Assembly (NCBI GenBank): GCA_948099385.1
Contig: CANUEZ040000168.1
Location: 12,062,001-12,126,000, forward strand
Direction of reading: 5' to 3'
Source of the DNA: Fasciola hepatica
Lineage: Eukaryota; Platyhelminthes; Trematoda; Plagiorchiida; Fasciolidae
Length of the DNA: 64,000 nucleotides
A program made the position numbers and the translations under genes. This document shows positions 42,571 to 55,080 of this stretch, in pieces; position 1 is the stretch's first letter; each line of letters opens with the position of its first letter. Below the pieces are notes generated by a model. The model saw only the letters and a program-made list of their open reading frames with translations, did no database searches and was not told the DNA's origin.

Positions 42571-44290
42571 TCCTCTTGATTGAATCCGCCTTTGGAGGTT
42601 CAGCATCTGGGCTTTTTGCGTCCGGTGACTTTATTCCCTTTTCTTCAAGGCATCGTCTGTTGCCTCCTGCGTCTAGGCTTTATCCACATATCGCACTTTC
42701 TTCTTCGGTTTCTGGGACACCGGTAGCAGTCTGCCGTACTGGCACAGTCAGCGCAAAGGTGCTCATTTGAATCCCAAAATAGTCCCGCGAAAAACTAATT
42801 TTAGTAATTAGTTTAGGAAAAGTTTTTGTCATACCATTAGATTTGGACAGGTTTAAAACATGGAAAAATAACTTTACCTCATTGAAAACCAGTGGTTTCC
42901 CAGCCTGGTCAGCACAAAGAGAGTGCATCTAGTCCCCAGAAAAGTCCCTCAAGGGATCATTTTGGGGACTATTGTTATAACTTGGTATAAGTTAGAGAAG
43001 TTCTCCCGATGCTTCAAGTGCGATTCCTAATGAGGAATTACACCTTTATTTCTTTGTAGAACGCCAAGTATTTTAGGGATGTTGAGCATCACAAAGCATT
43101 CGGGTCGTGCCAAGTAATTCTCGAGGGTGTTCACAGACCATGTTATTTTCCCAAATGTGTATTAATGACAGCTCACTAGACAGTACCTCAAGATGACTTA
43201 ATGTGGTAGAGCTTATAGAAACTACAAAGTAAGGCAAGTAGGCTGCTGCATTCTTGGTGTGTACAAAATAGTCCCAAAAGTGTCCCTGGAGTGTTTCGAA
43301 CGGGACTAAATTGGGATCAATTTGGGACTAAATTCGGACTAACATGGGTTTATTTTTGGACTAATTTGGGAATATTTACTGACTCGTGGAGTGGAGGAAG
43401 CAGCAACAAGGCAGCCATCCAGTTGGTTCCCAAGAATTCCCGCGAATTTTTATGGTTTCATCCGAAGACCTCCACCTACGACCCTTATAATGCACCATGC
43501 GGCGGCGTCTTATGCTCAGCGCCCCTGCAGTTTTCAGGAGGAGGCTGAACCTCACCAATCTTGTATTGTTTATTATGGGTAAACCTGGCAGCCTCCTTGC
43601 AGAGACCACAGACCCATTCTACCCAGCTGCATTTAAAGTATAAGGGATAAACATCCTCACTAACGCCAGAACAGTCTGCATGGGCTCACATTTTACACAC
43701 ACCACATTCGATTCTTTTTGGTACTGGCTTCCCTCTCCCTTCGACCTGGTGCGGATACCTCTCACTCGTAATGATAAGCATAAAACAGGGAGACTTACAA
43801 AACAAAATCTGTAATGGTTGGTAAACAATCGAAATAAACCCGTCTACCACAAACGATGACAGGACAAAAGACCCACACAAGGCTCAAAAGCTGCATGGGA
43901 AGGATCGAGAGATTCTCCGAATAAATAGAGTACCTGAAGGTTACTCAGGTACGTGCGGTGGTGCGAAATAACTTTTACTATCTCGATGTATGCTTTAAAG
44001 TTGAGTTCAACGCACAGCACTTCAAAAATTCACTCAGCTCGAAACTGCAAGGTTCCGCAGTTTTTCTTTTGCGGCATGTGAGGATCTCTGTAGCCTCAGG
44101 TGCAAGAAACTGGATGTAAAATTGGCTCAAGCCTCCATATCCTGCGATCTGAATTGAATCGGCTGACCCAGAGCAATAAAATCAAATTTCTGAGTCCCAT
44201 CTCTGTCTCAATCATATTCTCCTCAGGGCCGTATTCCGTGTAGTTTTTCACACGTTTTTATTCCTTAGTCCGTCCATTTTCGTTGGTGAA
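42571..44290. other. mixed segment without recognised gene; contains a short minisatellite
   Basis: No frame longer than 85 codons and no family resemblance. The 'gggact'/'agtccc' motif recurs at 42,780, 42,935-42,965 and 43,270 and then forms an 11-bp tandem array at 43,302-43,378. Confidence 0.4.
43302..43378 (+). repeat. 11-bp minisatellite, seven units
   Basis: Seven consecutive 11-base units: GGGACTAAATT, GGGATCAATTT, GGGACTAAATT, CGGACTAACAT, GGGTTTATTTT, TGGACTAATTT, GGGAATATTTA. Unit 1 and unit 3 are identical; divergence grows toward the right. Confidence 0.85.
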
Positions 44291-44299
44291 ATATCTGAC

Positions 44300-47010
44300 G
44301 TCACCGAAGATGGTGAGACTACTGACTGAAACGGACGGATCGGTGATTGTGACTATCACGGAGACATGGCTGAAAAAGGGACCACAGTGCCATTCAACCT
44401 TGTGGCTACATCGTCTACAGGCGAGACAAAATAGACGGTAGGCTGGGTGGAGGGGTACTACTTCTCTCGAGGGCTGATTTTAATGAGTGGGATGGCCCCT
44501 TTACACCTGCCACATCCAACATACAAGCCAATGCTTGTCGCGTCCGTCTAGGCCGATGGCCTGTAGGGATAGTATGTATCTACAGAGCCCCGCAGGCAGA
44601 TGGGCAACTAGACTCTGAACTGTTTCAGCTTTTACAGATGGTGACGAGTAGGTCATAGCGCTTCTTTGTGTTGGGAGACACGAACCTCCCAGAAATAAAT
44701 TGAGACGATGGATGTGCCCTCAAAGGGAACCATTGGAAATGCTCTGATGACGTAGCTCCACAACCGAGCCATCAAAAAACATTTAAGGGCAGCAACGCGT
44801 TTCGGCAACCGACAACATCCATCTACACTGGATCTGCTTTTAACCAGGCATCGATCTGACGTCAGCTCTTTGGCGACAGACGGGCCACTTGGAAGAGTGA
44901 TCAAGCAGTCATGCATGCGACGTTCACTGTGGAGCACAAGAAACCAGGAACTTGGTTGGTCCGGAACTATCCTAGGGTGGATAAGGATCAGTTGAGTGTA
45001 AGGGCACGAGGCAAATGTTGGTACCCGGAAGTCTCGGAGCCTTCTGTGGAGGATAGATGCAGGGCATCAAAAGCTGGGCCAATATGCTTGACAGACAAGT
45101 TTGCTTCTTTAGCATAACAGAGAAACAGGGGCCGGCCGCCTTGGTGGAAGCCTAGAATTGCGACAGCATTATATGTTCGTAGAAGACTGTGGGTTCATTA
45201 CAAACTTCGCAGCACGCACTACGCACGGGCCGCCCACAAGACAGTCAGAAAGAGGACACAAACCATGCAACGAGAAGCAAAGTACTGGCATGAGAAGAAG
45301 CTAGCCAATAATGTGAAGGCAGACCCCAGGAAGTTTTTGTGTATATGCAGTCCAAGAAAAAGACGCATGAGAGCTTAGGTACCTTGGAGATGTCCGGTAG
45401 GGGCATTGCTCTCGATGATAAAGACAAGGCAGAAACCTTACTTGGGTTATTTAAGGGCGAGTATCGTCAGAACCAGATGTTTGGTGCGGGGGGATAAGAT
45501 ATAGGGAGTACGCCAGTGTTTTAGGAGGTAACTGTAAGTGAGAATGAGGTTCGCGACGAACTCAAATCTTTGTACAAGCACTAAGCGGCCGGACCGGATA
45601 TTGTCCATCCACTCATTGTTCAGGCTCATTCCGGTATATTATCGGGGGTTATCACCAAGCTGTACGAAGAGTCTCTAAGGGAGGCTGAGGTGCTAGACAA
45701 TAGGCGCAAGAGCTTTGTCGTAGCGATGCAAAAGACAGGTTCCGGGCAGAATGCGGAGAATTAAGAACCAGTCAGCCTGATATCAGTGTTGTGCAATTGC
45801 CTGGAACGCTTAATGAGAAAAAATGTGCCTGCATCTGGGTAATAACGACCCACTAACACCAGCAAAACATGGTTTTGTTAAAACTGATCGGGCCTGACAA
45901 ACCTACTAATGTATTTATTGGGGACCAAAAGACGAATAATTGAAGATACGACGGTGGAGGTTTGTTATTTGGATTTCATCAAGGCTTTCGACTCTGTGAG
46001 TCATCGCGTGCTGGACTAAAAATTGCACGCCTTTGGGATCAGCGGGAAGGCAACAGATTAGGTAGCGCACTTTCTAAGGAATCGTGGCTTGTGTCAAGGT
46101 GGAAGACTATCTATCGGGGCAGGGAAGGGCTACCACTGGTGTGCAGCAGGGTTCAGAAAAGGAGCCTTTAGTCTTCCTTTTGCATATAAATGACCTGGCG
46201 GAGGAACTGAGCAACCCGTGTTTCATCTTTGCAGATGATGCGAAGATAGTGGGGACCGATTTAGCACAGGACATAAATGTGGTGCTCAGATGGCCAAAAC
46301 GATGGGATTTAGCGCTAAATGTCGCCAAACGTCAAGTCCTGGCCACCGACATATGCAAAGTGAGCGGTATTTGGCTTAAAAGAGTGCCGGAGGTAAAAGA
46401 CCTAGGAGGGGTTGTCACACAGGGCTTCAAGCTTCAAGGCAGTGCCAGAGAGCGGCCAACATGTCCAGAGGGATAATGATTAGGGTAAGCGATACTTTCA
46501 CACGCAAAAACAAAAGTCCTTATCCCGTTTTACAGGGTTTTGGTGCGATGTCTTCTGGAGTATCGTATTCAGACATGGGATCCCTATTATCGCAAGGATA
46601 AGGAATTTTCGGAAGTGTACAGCGACTTGCAACTGGAGTGACCACCGGTCAGAGGGGAAACTTTATGCCCAGCGTCTAGAGGATTTAACCTTCTTCTCCT
46701 TAGAGGGCCGCAGTGGCGTAGGTGACCTAATAGAAGCTTTCAAGATCATAAAAGGCCTGTCAGGTATAGACATGGGTGGCTTGCATCTTCTGCCACAAGG
46801 GGGCACAGTCTTAAGCTACAGAGAAAGTACTCAAGGCTGGACATGCGGGCTACATTTTTTACAAATAGGGTTGTACTTATGTGAAACAGATTGTCAAAGG
46901 ATGCTGGTGAAAGCAGCAATGTACCAACTTTCAAGAGGGCCTTAGATTCACGCAGGAACACCGGGTCACCAGAACTAGCTGTGTGAACGAAGGGTAAGGT
47001 AATGAGCACC
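44300..47010 (+). mobile_element. CR1-like LINE C, ORF2 with endonuclease and RT, decayed
   Basis: Plus strand in many frames. Endonuclease at 44,330-44,830: 'IVTITETW' (44,347-44,370), 'GGGVLL' near 44,450, 'VCIYRAPQ' (44,575-44,598), 'VLGDTN' in place of LGDFN (44,670-44,687), 'PEINW'. Spacer at 44,900-45,480. RT at 45,560-46,360: 'AAGPDIVHPLIV', 'EPVSLISVLCN', 'VCYLDFIKAFDSVSHRVL' (45,961-46,014) and the catalytic 'FADDAKIVG' (46,228-46,254). C-terminal region with 'IKGLSGIDMGGLH', then 'NVPTFKRALDS' near 46,918-46,950. In-frame stops are frequent. No LTRs. 47,011-47,190 after it is probably its 3' end. Confidence 0.85.
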
Positions 47011-47199
47011 TGGTGTACTTGTCAGTGGGCTTATACCTGTGAGGGTGATAGTGGCTCGCAAATTCTGCCTTTCAGGCAAAACATTCAACGCACGGATTTG
47101 GGAGCCAGAGAAACTCGCCGACAACACAGTTAGCCGGAAGCTCGATTGGTCTCGGCCATTTTAGTCCTGTGGAAACTGACTGGACTGAAGTGAACAGAC

Positions 47200-48506
47200 C
47201 TTGCCCAAGCACCAGAGTGGAAGCTCGCCAGTGAATGGACAGTGTCCTAGCCCGATTCTGAGGGACTCCGTGAAGGCTGTGGATGAAGAAGAGCTGAGGA
47301 GGAGAATAGCAGCCGCTGAAGCACAAGGTGTCAGCCTTAAAACCTTACACAAACACACTTCCCCTATATCGGCTGCTAACCAGACAATAGCGGCAACAGA
47401 ACAACTAGTTTTAGACACCGCGAAAAGTTGCAAACCCAGGCAGGCGGCTCCAAGCGTGTGACCATAGAAGATAGAGCTCTTAGGGGTGCAAATCCAATTC
47501 ACCTGGTCCTTGAAATAATTAGAACCCTCGAGAAGTCACTTCCGCCGGACCCTGCCTAATGCTTCTGGCTGATCTCCAAGAGGGGCAAACAGAAATTGGG
47601 TTTAATCCTAGGATTCCCTTTGAGGGAACCGGCAGTCAACCTGATCGCGCAAAAAGCGGCAACTGGAAGGAGTAACATTGAGGCGCGTGGCGCTGCACTT
47701 GACTACGCATTGTGCTCACTATGGCCTGTGCAGTTGTTCCAAATCCCCTATCAACCCCAGTAACCGCCAGCTCGCCCAACACAAATAGCCTTGCGAAAAG
47801 TAAGTTTTGCTGCCGAGGCAACTATCCGAATCAATTTAAATTTTGCGAAGCAGAGAAAGTACTTCCTGAGAATACCTCAAAAGAGCCCCAGTTTCAACCA
47901 ATGCTTGAACCAAACCAACAGGAAGTTAATACTGGGTCACCCCAAATCCCCTCTTCCGAAGAATACGAAAAAGGGGCCCACCCCTAGGCAGATAATAAAC
48001 GGAAACTAATTAATGGAAACCACTGCGCTCCACATGGCTCGCAGAATAGTCAGTTCCAACAACATAGCCCTTTTCGCACATGAACATCTCAAAGCCGACC
48101 AAAAGGGGGCAGTTTCCCCGCTTACCAGCTGAGGCTGGTTTCTCAGGCACCCTCAGTTATATCCTCACCACCCCTCATATCGACAAAGCCCTTTGTGAGG
48201 GCACCACCTCTGCAGACGATAAACCGCTTCCCCTTAGAGCTTCTATATGTGGTGAACAGGCACCAAAGTGCCAGTGTACAAACTGCCTTAGCTTCTCTAA
48301 CAAACTGATGGAACAGAGACAATTAGTAGTAGGCACCAAACCCCACGTGGTTACTATCACGGAGACCTAGTTCACACCAGGCTATCAAGACGGCGAAGTA
48401 AGAAAACCAGGGTACTCCCCTCTCCGTCATGATTTGGGGGGAGAACGAGCTAGTGTGTCAGCGCTCCACGTTGGCGATCTCCTACCCCCGGGCGTCTCTC
48501 CTCGAT
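47200..48506 (+). mobile_element. LINE A copy 2, first part (ORF1-like region and endonuclease start)
   Basis: 47,201-47,461 gives an open stretch with an acidic/basic helical segment ('VDEEELRRRIAAAEAQG'). Further downstream are remnants of a Pro/Asn-rich ORF. This region precedes the endonuclease and so is in the place of LINE ORF1, but the domain itself is not recognisable. 48,330-48,506 nearly repeats copy 1 (8939-9113), including 'GTKPHVVTITET' at 48,333-48,368 followed by TAG where copy 1 has TGG. It is cut at 48,506 by an insertion; the rest of the element is at 52,550-55,080. Confidence 0.75.
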
Positions 48507-49772
48507 AACCATGATATAATCAACGCTGGTCAGCATGGTTTTCTGAAAAACAGATCATGTGCAACATGCATGACAGATTTCCTCAATCTGGTCACAAAAG
48601 CTGTCAGTATTGGTAAATCGGCAATCGTGATCATTTTGGACATGACTAAGGCGTTCGATCGAGTATCCCACGTCCGGTTACTACAGAAGATCAAAACACA
48701 TGGAATCGTGGACGTGATGTTCGCTTGGTTTGCGTCCTATTTATCAGCCCGAGACCAGGTTGTAAGTATAGGCGGAAGTTTGTCCGAACCCCGTCCCGTA
48801 ACTAGTGGGGTGATACAAGGTAGTGTATGGGGCCCACTACTGTTCCTAACGTACGTTAACGATATATTTACCAATTTCCAAAGGGGAGTTCCCTTCCTGT
48901 TCGCAGATGATATCAAAATCGTGTACACTTTTGAGCCCGCGGCGTTAGCCTCTACCGTAGATGAAATTACAAGGGAACTGCTCGCTCTCAGCTCCTGGAG
49001 TGATGATTGGAAAATGAGTTTTTCCGCCGAAAAAAGTAACATTGTTGCTTATAAACGTCACGTCCCCACTGGAAGATTTAGCATAAACGGCAAATTCATA
49101 CCCAATAACTCCCAGGTACGTGACTTGGGTCTACACTACTCATGTACGTTTGACTTTTCGGAACAAGCAGCCATCCAGGTGGCTAAAGCAAGCCGTACGA
49201 TCGGGTTAATACATCAAACATTTATTTTGCCGGAAATTCAACTAAACATTTTTAAGTCCCATGTTAGACCTCTTCTGGAATACGGCTCAATAATTTGTTC
49301 CAACATGCGACAAAGTGACCGTGTAGTGTTTGAGAACGTAAAACGGGCATTCACGAAACTGCTCATAGGTTTTTCTTCGCCCTCTAATTGAATGGAACGT
49401 TGTGAGCGGCTAAAAATCAATCCCTTGTGGCTACGCCGCATAAGAAATAACCTTCTGTTCTCTCACAATATCTTGAAGAATAGACCATGTAGTTCAGCAC
49501 CGCAGGTGAGAACCCTTTCTACTTATCCCTTACGTAACAATGAGTTCTTGGTTTCTGTCACTTTGCCGAAGCTTGCATTTCGGTCAGACTTCTTCACTAA
49601 CAAGTATGCTTCATTGTGGAACAAGCTACCACAACGAATTTGGGTATCATCACAGACATCGGTGGCTTTCAAACAGGAAATAAGCATAGACCTAACGGTG
49701 GACATGCTGACCAGGATGTACAGTCCCTATATTTCAGGGGCTCAGGCATTTGAGGTAGGTATAGGGCACTAA
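48507..49772 (+). mobile_element. CR1-like LINE B, RT and C-terminal domain, 5'-truncated, inserted in LINE A
   Basis: One frame through 49,388, then a single TGA (49,389-49,391), then the same frame to 49,772. RT motifs: 'AGQHGFLKNRSCATCMTDFL' (48,528-48,587), 'LDMTKAFDRVSH' (48,637-48,672), 'GVIQGSVWGPLLF' (48,810-48,848) and the catalytic 'LFADDIKIVY' (48,897-48,926). These are followed by 'VRDLGLHYSCTFDFSEQA', 'IFKSHVRPLLEYGS' and the C-terminal 'FFTNKYASLWNKLPQRIW' (49,586-49,640). It starts abruptly at the RT, as expected for 5'-truncated LINE insertion. It is the best-preserved LINE RT in the window, with all RT catalytic residues present. Confidence 0.88.
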
Positions 49773-52549
49773 TAATTCGAATAACCGCTTTGAGCAACCT
49801 AGTCTCAATTAGACCCGCATAGGGTTGACCCCCTCGCTGCAGCAATTACGAAACTCAGCGGTTCATTCACACGATGTAGGACGGCAAAACAATCTCAATT
49901 TTTGACCATCAAATACCTTTTTTGCGGCAAGCCAACATAACGGCCAATGGCATACTCCGGCATAAGGGAATCACGTTGTTAGGGCCGCAAGTAGTGCCCC
50001 ACCCTTGTGCAAACTGGTGTTTCAGTGAGCTTGAACCCCAAAAACTAATCGCAGGCTGCAGTTGACTCTGCCTTCCCCCGCATTTTCTGTCCTACGTAAA
50101 GCGCAATGGGGATCTGACTTCATCGATATGGCGAGTGTTACCGCGGCACATCTGTGAGCATTCCTGGCTGTGATTGTCTCCCTGCACAGAGCTGACCACC
50201 GATGAGAAGACAGAAACCTCAAAAGAGATTGGCATAAAAAAGAGAGAAATAACTACCCTACTGCTCTGTCTTCCAGGCATACCAGCCTTGTCACATGTGA
50301 GCCATGTCCTCAGGCTGCCGTTTGCTACGGATTGACTGGTGTGGTTGACCTATTCCCAACGCGGCTTGTTACATGCGGTCCATGTTTCGGCCGGGGCTTG
50401 GGAGCCTTGGTCACCCACCAAAAGCAGCTCCGCCTTCTCTGACAGCCAGATACCTGACTGTGATAAAACTAAAAAATTATAATAAAAACGTCTAAAAATG
50501 TGTGGTTAACTCTTGGAGCGGCGCGAGCTGGGTGCTGATGGATGTGTATCGTGCTGCCTCCCTAACTGTAGCAGGCCCTAGTGGCGCCTACCATTAGCAC
50601 TGAAAGTAGACCGTTAGAGTTCGCTTCCTTGACGAAAATTTGGCCCTATCCCGTTCCCACCTCTCACGGCTCTCCAAACCAGTTCTCACATAGGTGTTTT
50701 CCTGTTTTGCAATATGCTAACGACGAGGAAGATATCACGGTAACCATGCAAACACCACTATATCGGATATCCTTGCTCCTAATCAAGTGTAGGCTCAGCA
50801 CACAACCATCATCGAGTATGAGCATAGACGAACTTACGGCTACGTTTCTCGGCACGAGACCAATTTCCTTCAGGCGTCATCACCGACACCATCATAGTTT
50901 CTTCCACTTTAGGGCCCCTCAGGAACCATTCAATATAGAGTAACCACTATGTCGGAAGTGACCGTGACAAATATAGTGCTATGGTAGCAGGGTACCAGTC
51001 CCATTACTCTCATTGTTCCTTCAAACCCACCTTACCGCCTCGGTGCTGAACTGCAGACTGCGTAAGCAAACTAGATCAAGGGTTGCCATTTCTAGATCCT
51101 TTTAACCTCAAAGCTCTAGGTTTTTCTTAGTATCCCAACACTGACACACCAACTTGCGAACTAATAATCCTTTAGAATGCGTACAAAATGGCCCAACCGT
51201 TGGACGCCACTCTGCTAGCCTGTAGCATTATAGCTCAGTCCCCGGCGAGCCTACTCCAACCGGAACGTGAAGTAGGTGCCACTGACCGCTTAAATGAACT
51301 TTATCATTGCCCCATTCACATAAACCTAACCGGTTCATTACTTTTGTCGTCATATATTACCCTAATCCACGGCTGGAACCACGTCCAGACTGTAATCCCT
51401 ATTTATTTCAGGTTCGTCGCCTCCCGCTATCTCAGTCGCCAAACTGGACAACCAAAGATGCCACCATGACTCGTACCGACGGGAACCCAAGTGACTCCTT
51501 TCATATCATCTGGGACTGCAAGCAAGCCACGCGGCAGAAAACACCCCCAACTGCCTATCGTATTAATTAGGGTTTTCTAACACAAAACCACCCCTGCTGA
51601 TATCAACATTACCGCCAACACAAGTAACGGTTCAATAGCAACCTTCTAATAAACTAGTCGTCATTTATATCTGCCATATCTCGCCACACTGGACTGATTG
51701 ACGGACACATATCCTTTACCCCGCCAGACGAACTACACCCATAGAATGTAGTACATCACCAGCAATGACGCTGAATACAACGGAGGCTCAATTCGTCAAT
51801 GTATATATTTGTCAGTGAAACAGCATAATATTGCCCAAGCCAATGTGGAGATTTTCCACTTTAGTATCTGTTGCAACAGTGCAATTTTCCCTCTATCCGT
51901 GTCCGGCTGGAGACTGATCCTCCACTTTTTAAGGGCCCTCCAGTTACACTTTCACATTTCTGAATTGTACAGGTTACTGATCCTGAAATTTAACTCACCC
52001 TCATATGGACCTTTGTTACTTGCACATTCACCAAAGTACAAAAATGTACATTCATAAAATTGTTTTCATGTCTCCTTTGTTCATAACTCATTCCTTTTCT
52101 TGAACCCCAGTAGAACCGACATTCAGGGTTTGCATCAGCTTCATGGTTTGGTGTTCTCTTCACATGCATCAATTTCCCCGAGTGTACTGCCATATAATCT
52201 CTTTTTCTTCATATTTGAAACTTCGCTGTTCGCATATACCCGGTAAACCGCCGTTTTTCATGGCTTGCGTCATTTTCGTTGATAATGCAACTCTAGCAGC
52301 ACGAGTGAGCGACCTATTTGATATCCCGGCTGTGCGCCGCCGCCCAGCGCCAGACCAAAACCGGTTCGAAGTTGGCGCGCAAACCATCATAAGAGTGATC
52401 CATATCGCTGGCTATGTTTTTCTACAGCTGGCACTTTGACTTTTATACCTGAAGTTGTTCAATATTTCATTTCACTGAGTAACGCTGTACACCATGATCA
52501 TGCGCCTGCGTGTGTGTCTCGACCACAGCCGAGAAATATACCATTATTA
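49773..52549 (+). other. C/T-rich remainder of the insertion in LINE A
   Basis: Lies between the LINE B coding end and the point where LINE A resumes. May be the long 3' untranslated part of LINE B plus other inserts. An A-rich stretch at about 50,464-50,500 could be one 3' end. 50,270-50,400 has two related blocks ('cttgt.acatg..gccatgt'), about 80 bp apart. Frames at 50,581-50,943 and 51,188-51,469 are unrecognised. Confidence 0.45.
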
Positions 52550-55080
52550 ACATACATCTTATTGGCTGTAATAGACTCCTTGCGGGAAACTCCCCACCTC
52601 TGCTCCTCCACTATTTTACATTTGGGTGTGATTTTCCGCTCCACCTCCACTTCACAAGTGGATTCGCTGTCGATGGTAGAGTTTCTGCAAGCCCTAGAAG
52701 CATTTCACTCTTTTAGTAACCTTCTTGTTGTGGGAGCTTCAATGCCTCCGGAGTGGACTGGAAAGGCCTTGGCGCTGACAGCCAGTTTAGTAAGGCCTTC
52801 ATGGATCTACTTGCCGAGCCATCCTGAACACAGCACGTGGCCTAGTCCACCAGATTTAGAACGGGTCAAAACTCGTCACTTCCAGATCTAGCCGTTACCG
52901 TTTTCGAACAAGGGGTGCAAGTATTAAATCTCCTAACGCCACTAGGTAAAATTGATCAAGTGGCTCTCTTGGCAGCATAATGAAGTGGCCAGCCATACCC
53001 TTCGCATGCAGACTGGCTCATTTGTTCAAACGAGCAGGCTTTCTAGTGAAGTCCTCCATCAAAAGCGAACTAAGCGACATAGCAGGCAGCGTAGACATAG
53101 ATGAACCCAACAGGCTGCTAGAACAACGTTAATTGAAGACAAGTATTTTATGTGCCACGAATCTGACACACTCCAAAAGAAAAGCACATCTGCCGCCATC
53201 AACTAGAAGCCATCTCGACAAACAATGTCATCCGTTGGCTAAGTGCCGGGCCACATTCCTTCCGATGAATACAAAAGCCTCCTTATGTGTCCTGAAACTT
53301 TACAGACCCAAGATTAGACAGCGCTTCAAGAAAATACGGAAGTAAATCTCAGACCGAAAGCATACCAACCGTTCTCTTCTCTATAAGCACCTGAGCCACA
53401 ATCGTGAATCAGAGTCCTCAGGACTCGCGCTGACTCCATGCAGTGGCTCCCTTGCCACCTCTCCTTTTGAGGCAGCAGAATTTTCCGAACCTCATTTCAT
53501 GCCAGTTCCTAGCACGACGGTAGTGCTTGTGTGTGAACACCCACCTCTCCAGACAAAACGGCTAATCTCCTTGTTAGGGCAATTCACAGAGTCTCACGGG
53601 GAGGTGGAAAGAAGCCGTAACAAGCCTAACCCTTCCAGCTCGATGGGACCGGGGGGAGTTCATCCTCGCATTCTTAGAATTTGCTCCTCCATTCTTGTAG
53701 CATCATACTGTACCCTCTCCTTATGGTGCAAAGACAGCGGGAGATTTCCAAATCAATCGAAGCATGCTGTGACTGTCCCGATTTGCAAGAAGTGAGGTTT
53801 ACATCCTCCTGGAATTCACGGGTAATTAAGCCTTACCAGTGTCCCCAGCATATACTTCGGGCGCATTATTAGATTGGAAGTTCTGACACATTTGTGCAAA
53901 AGTGGCTTCCTGTCGCCAGCGCACCATGGCTTCCTTCCTGGCGGATCGCGCGTCACCAATATGCTAACTGTCATGGATAGCCTGACACAAGCCCACGATG
54001 ATGGCAATGCATCCCATGCCACGTTCATCGATTCTGATAGGGCTTTGGATAGTATCCCGCACATCCTGCTTCTGTACAAACCCAGGATGTTCGTCATCTC
54101 CCGCCTGGTATTGTTCCGGGTTGAGAATGTTTTGACCAATCGAACCTTCTGAGTTCATGTGTGTGCGCCTCGGCCTCAACCTGCACCAATCGATATAGGC
54201 GCCCTTCAGGGCTCTGTCCCCGGTCCCTTCCCATTCTTCACTTACATCAACGACCTCCCTGATGCAGTCCCGGTTGGCAAAGCGATTTATGCAGGCGACG
54301 TCACAATCTGATACACAAATGCAAACACTGTGCAGTCAGCTACTGACTCGGTCAGACGTTTGTCATCTGACTGGAGCCTCCAAGTGAATGATAACAACTG
54401 TGCAAGCATGTCACTCAGCCATGCCCCGGCTCACCTCTTCAAGGTGAATGGAAGCACACAAGTCCAAATAGTGGATCGGCACAAGGTCATTTGCTTCTGA
54501 CTGCGCAGTAGTCTCTCGTTCTAATCCCACCAGCGGAACGCCAGTGAAGCTGCCGTCCGGGTTCTAAGCCTTACTGGACGAACTTTTCCGATGACCTTCA
54601 GAGAGGACTTCCATCTTCTATACTGAACCCATACTCGAACTCCTCTAGAAAGCGGAAGCCAGATAATACATACTGGCCTCGCCAGTGATCGGGACACCTT
54701 GGAGCGGATCCAACGGAAAGTGACGAAAACGGTACATGGTCTACGTTTTATTTTCTACCGGGTTCATCCAATGTCACTCAATCCCTGCCCATGTGGGACA
54801 CAGTATTAGGAAAGACCTCTTCCTCATGTATGGTCCAGTCTCAATGGGCTCAGTGGAGCAGTTTTTCACTCTTCTGAACTTAAAAGGCCTGAGGGGACAC
54901 AACAGTAAACTTGTCAAACCCTGCCCACGCACATTCTTCAGGCGACTTTTTTCTCGTCTCGGATAACTTCTCTATGGAACAGCCTCCCACGGAAAGTAGC
55001 AAATGCCACCCAAAGAGAAGCAATTAAGGCCAGACTAGACAACTAATTGGGACTAACTCAAAGTCCAACCTTTTCTATGA
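52550..55080 (+). mobile_element. LINE A copy 2, second part (endonuclease, RT, C-terminal end)
   Basis: Resumes with the sequence that follows the break in copy 1 (9118 onward). Endonuclease at 52,560-52,910, spacer at 52,910-53,620, 'SSSMGPGGVHPRIL' pre-RT block at 53,635-53,677. RT is at 53,880-54,500 with 'HHGFLPGGSRVTNMLTVMD', 'FIDSDRALDS', 'GALQGSVPGPFPFFTYINDLPD' and the degraded 'YAGDV' box (54,288-54,302). A TGA at 54,309-54,311 is also found in copy 1. C-terminal remnants ('DTLERIQRKV', 54,697-54,727) reach about 55,070. Dead copy; frames are broken in at least six places. Confidence 0.85.

Noticed and set aside
50270..50400. Tandem repeat with 'cttgt.acatg' blocks
   Set aside because: Only two loosely similar blocks; too weak to report as a repeat array.
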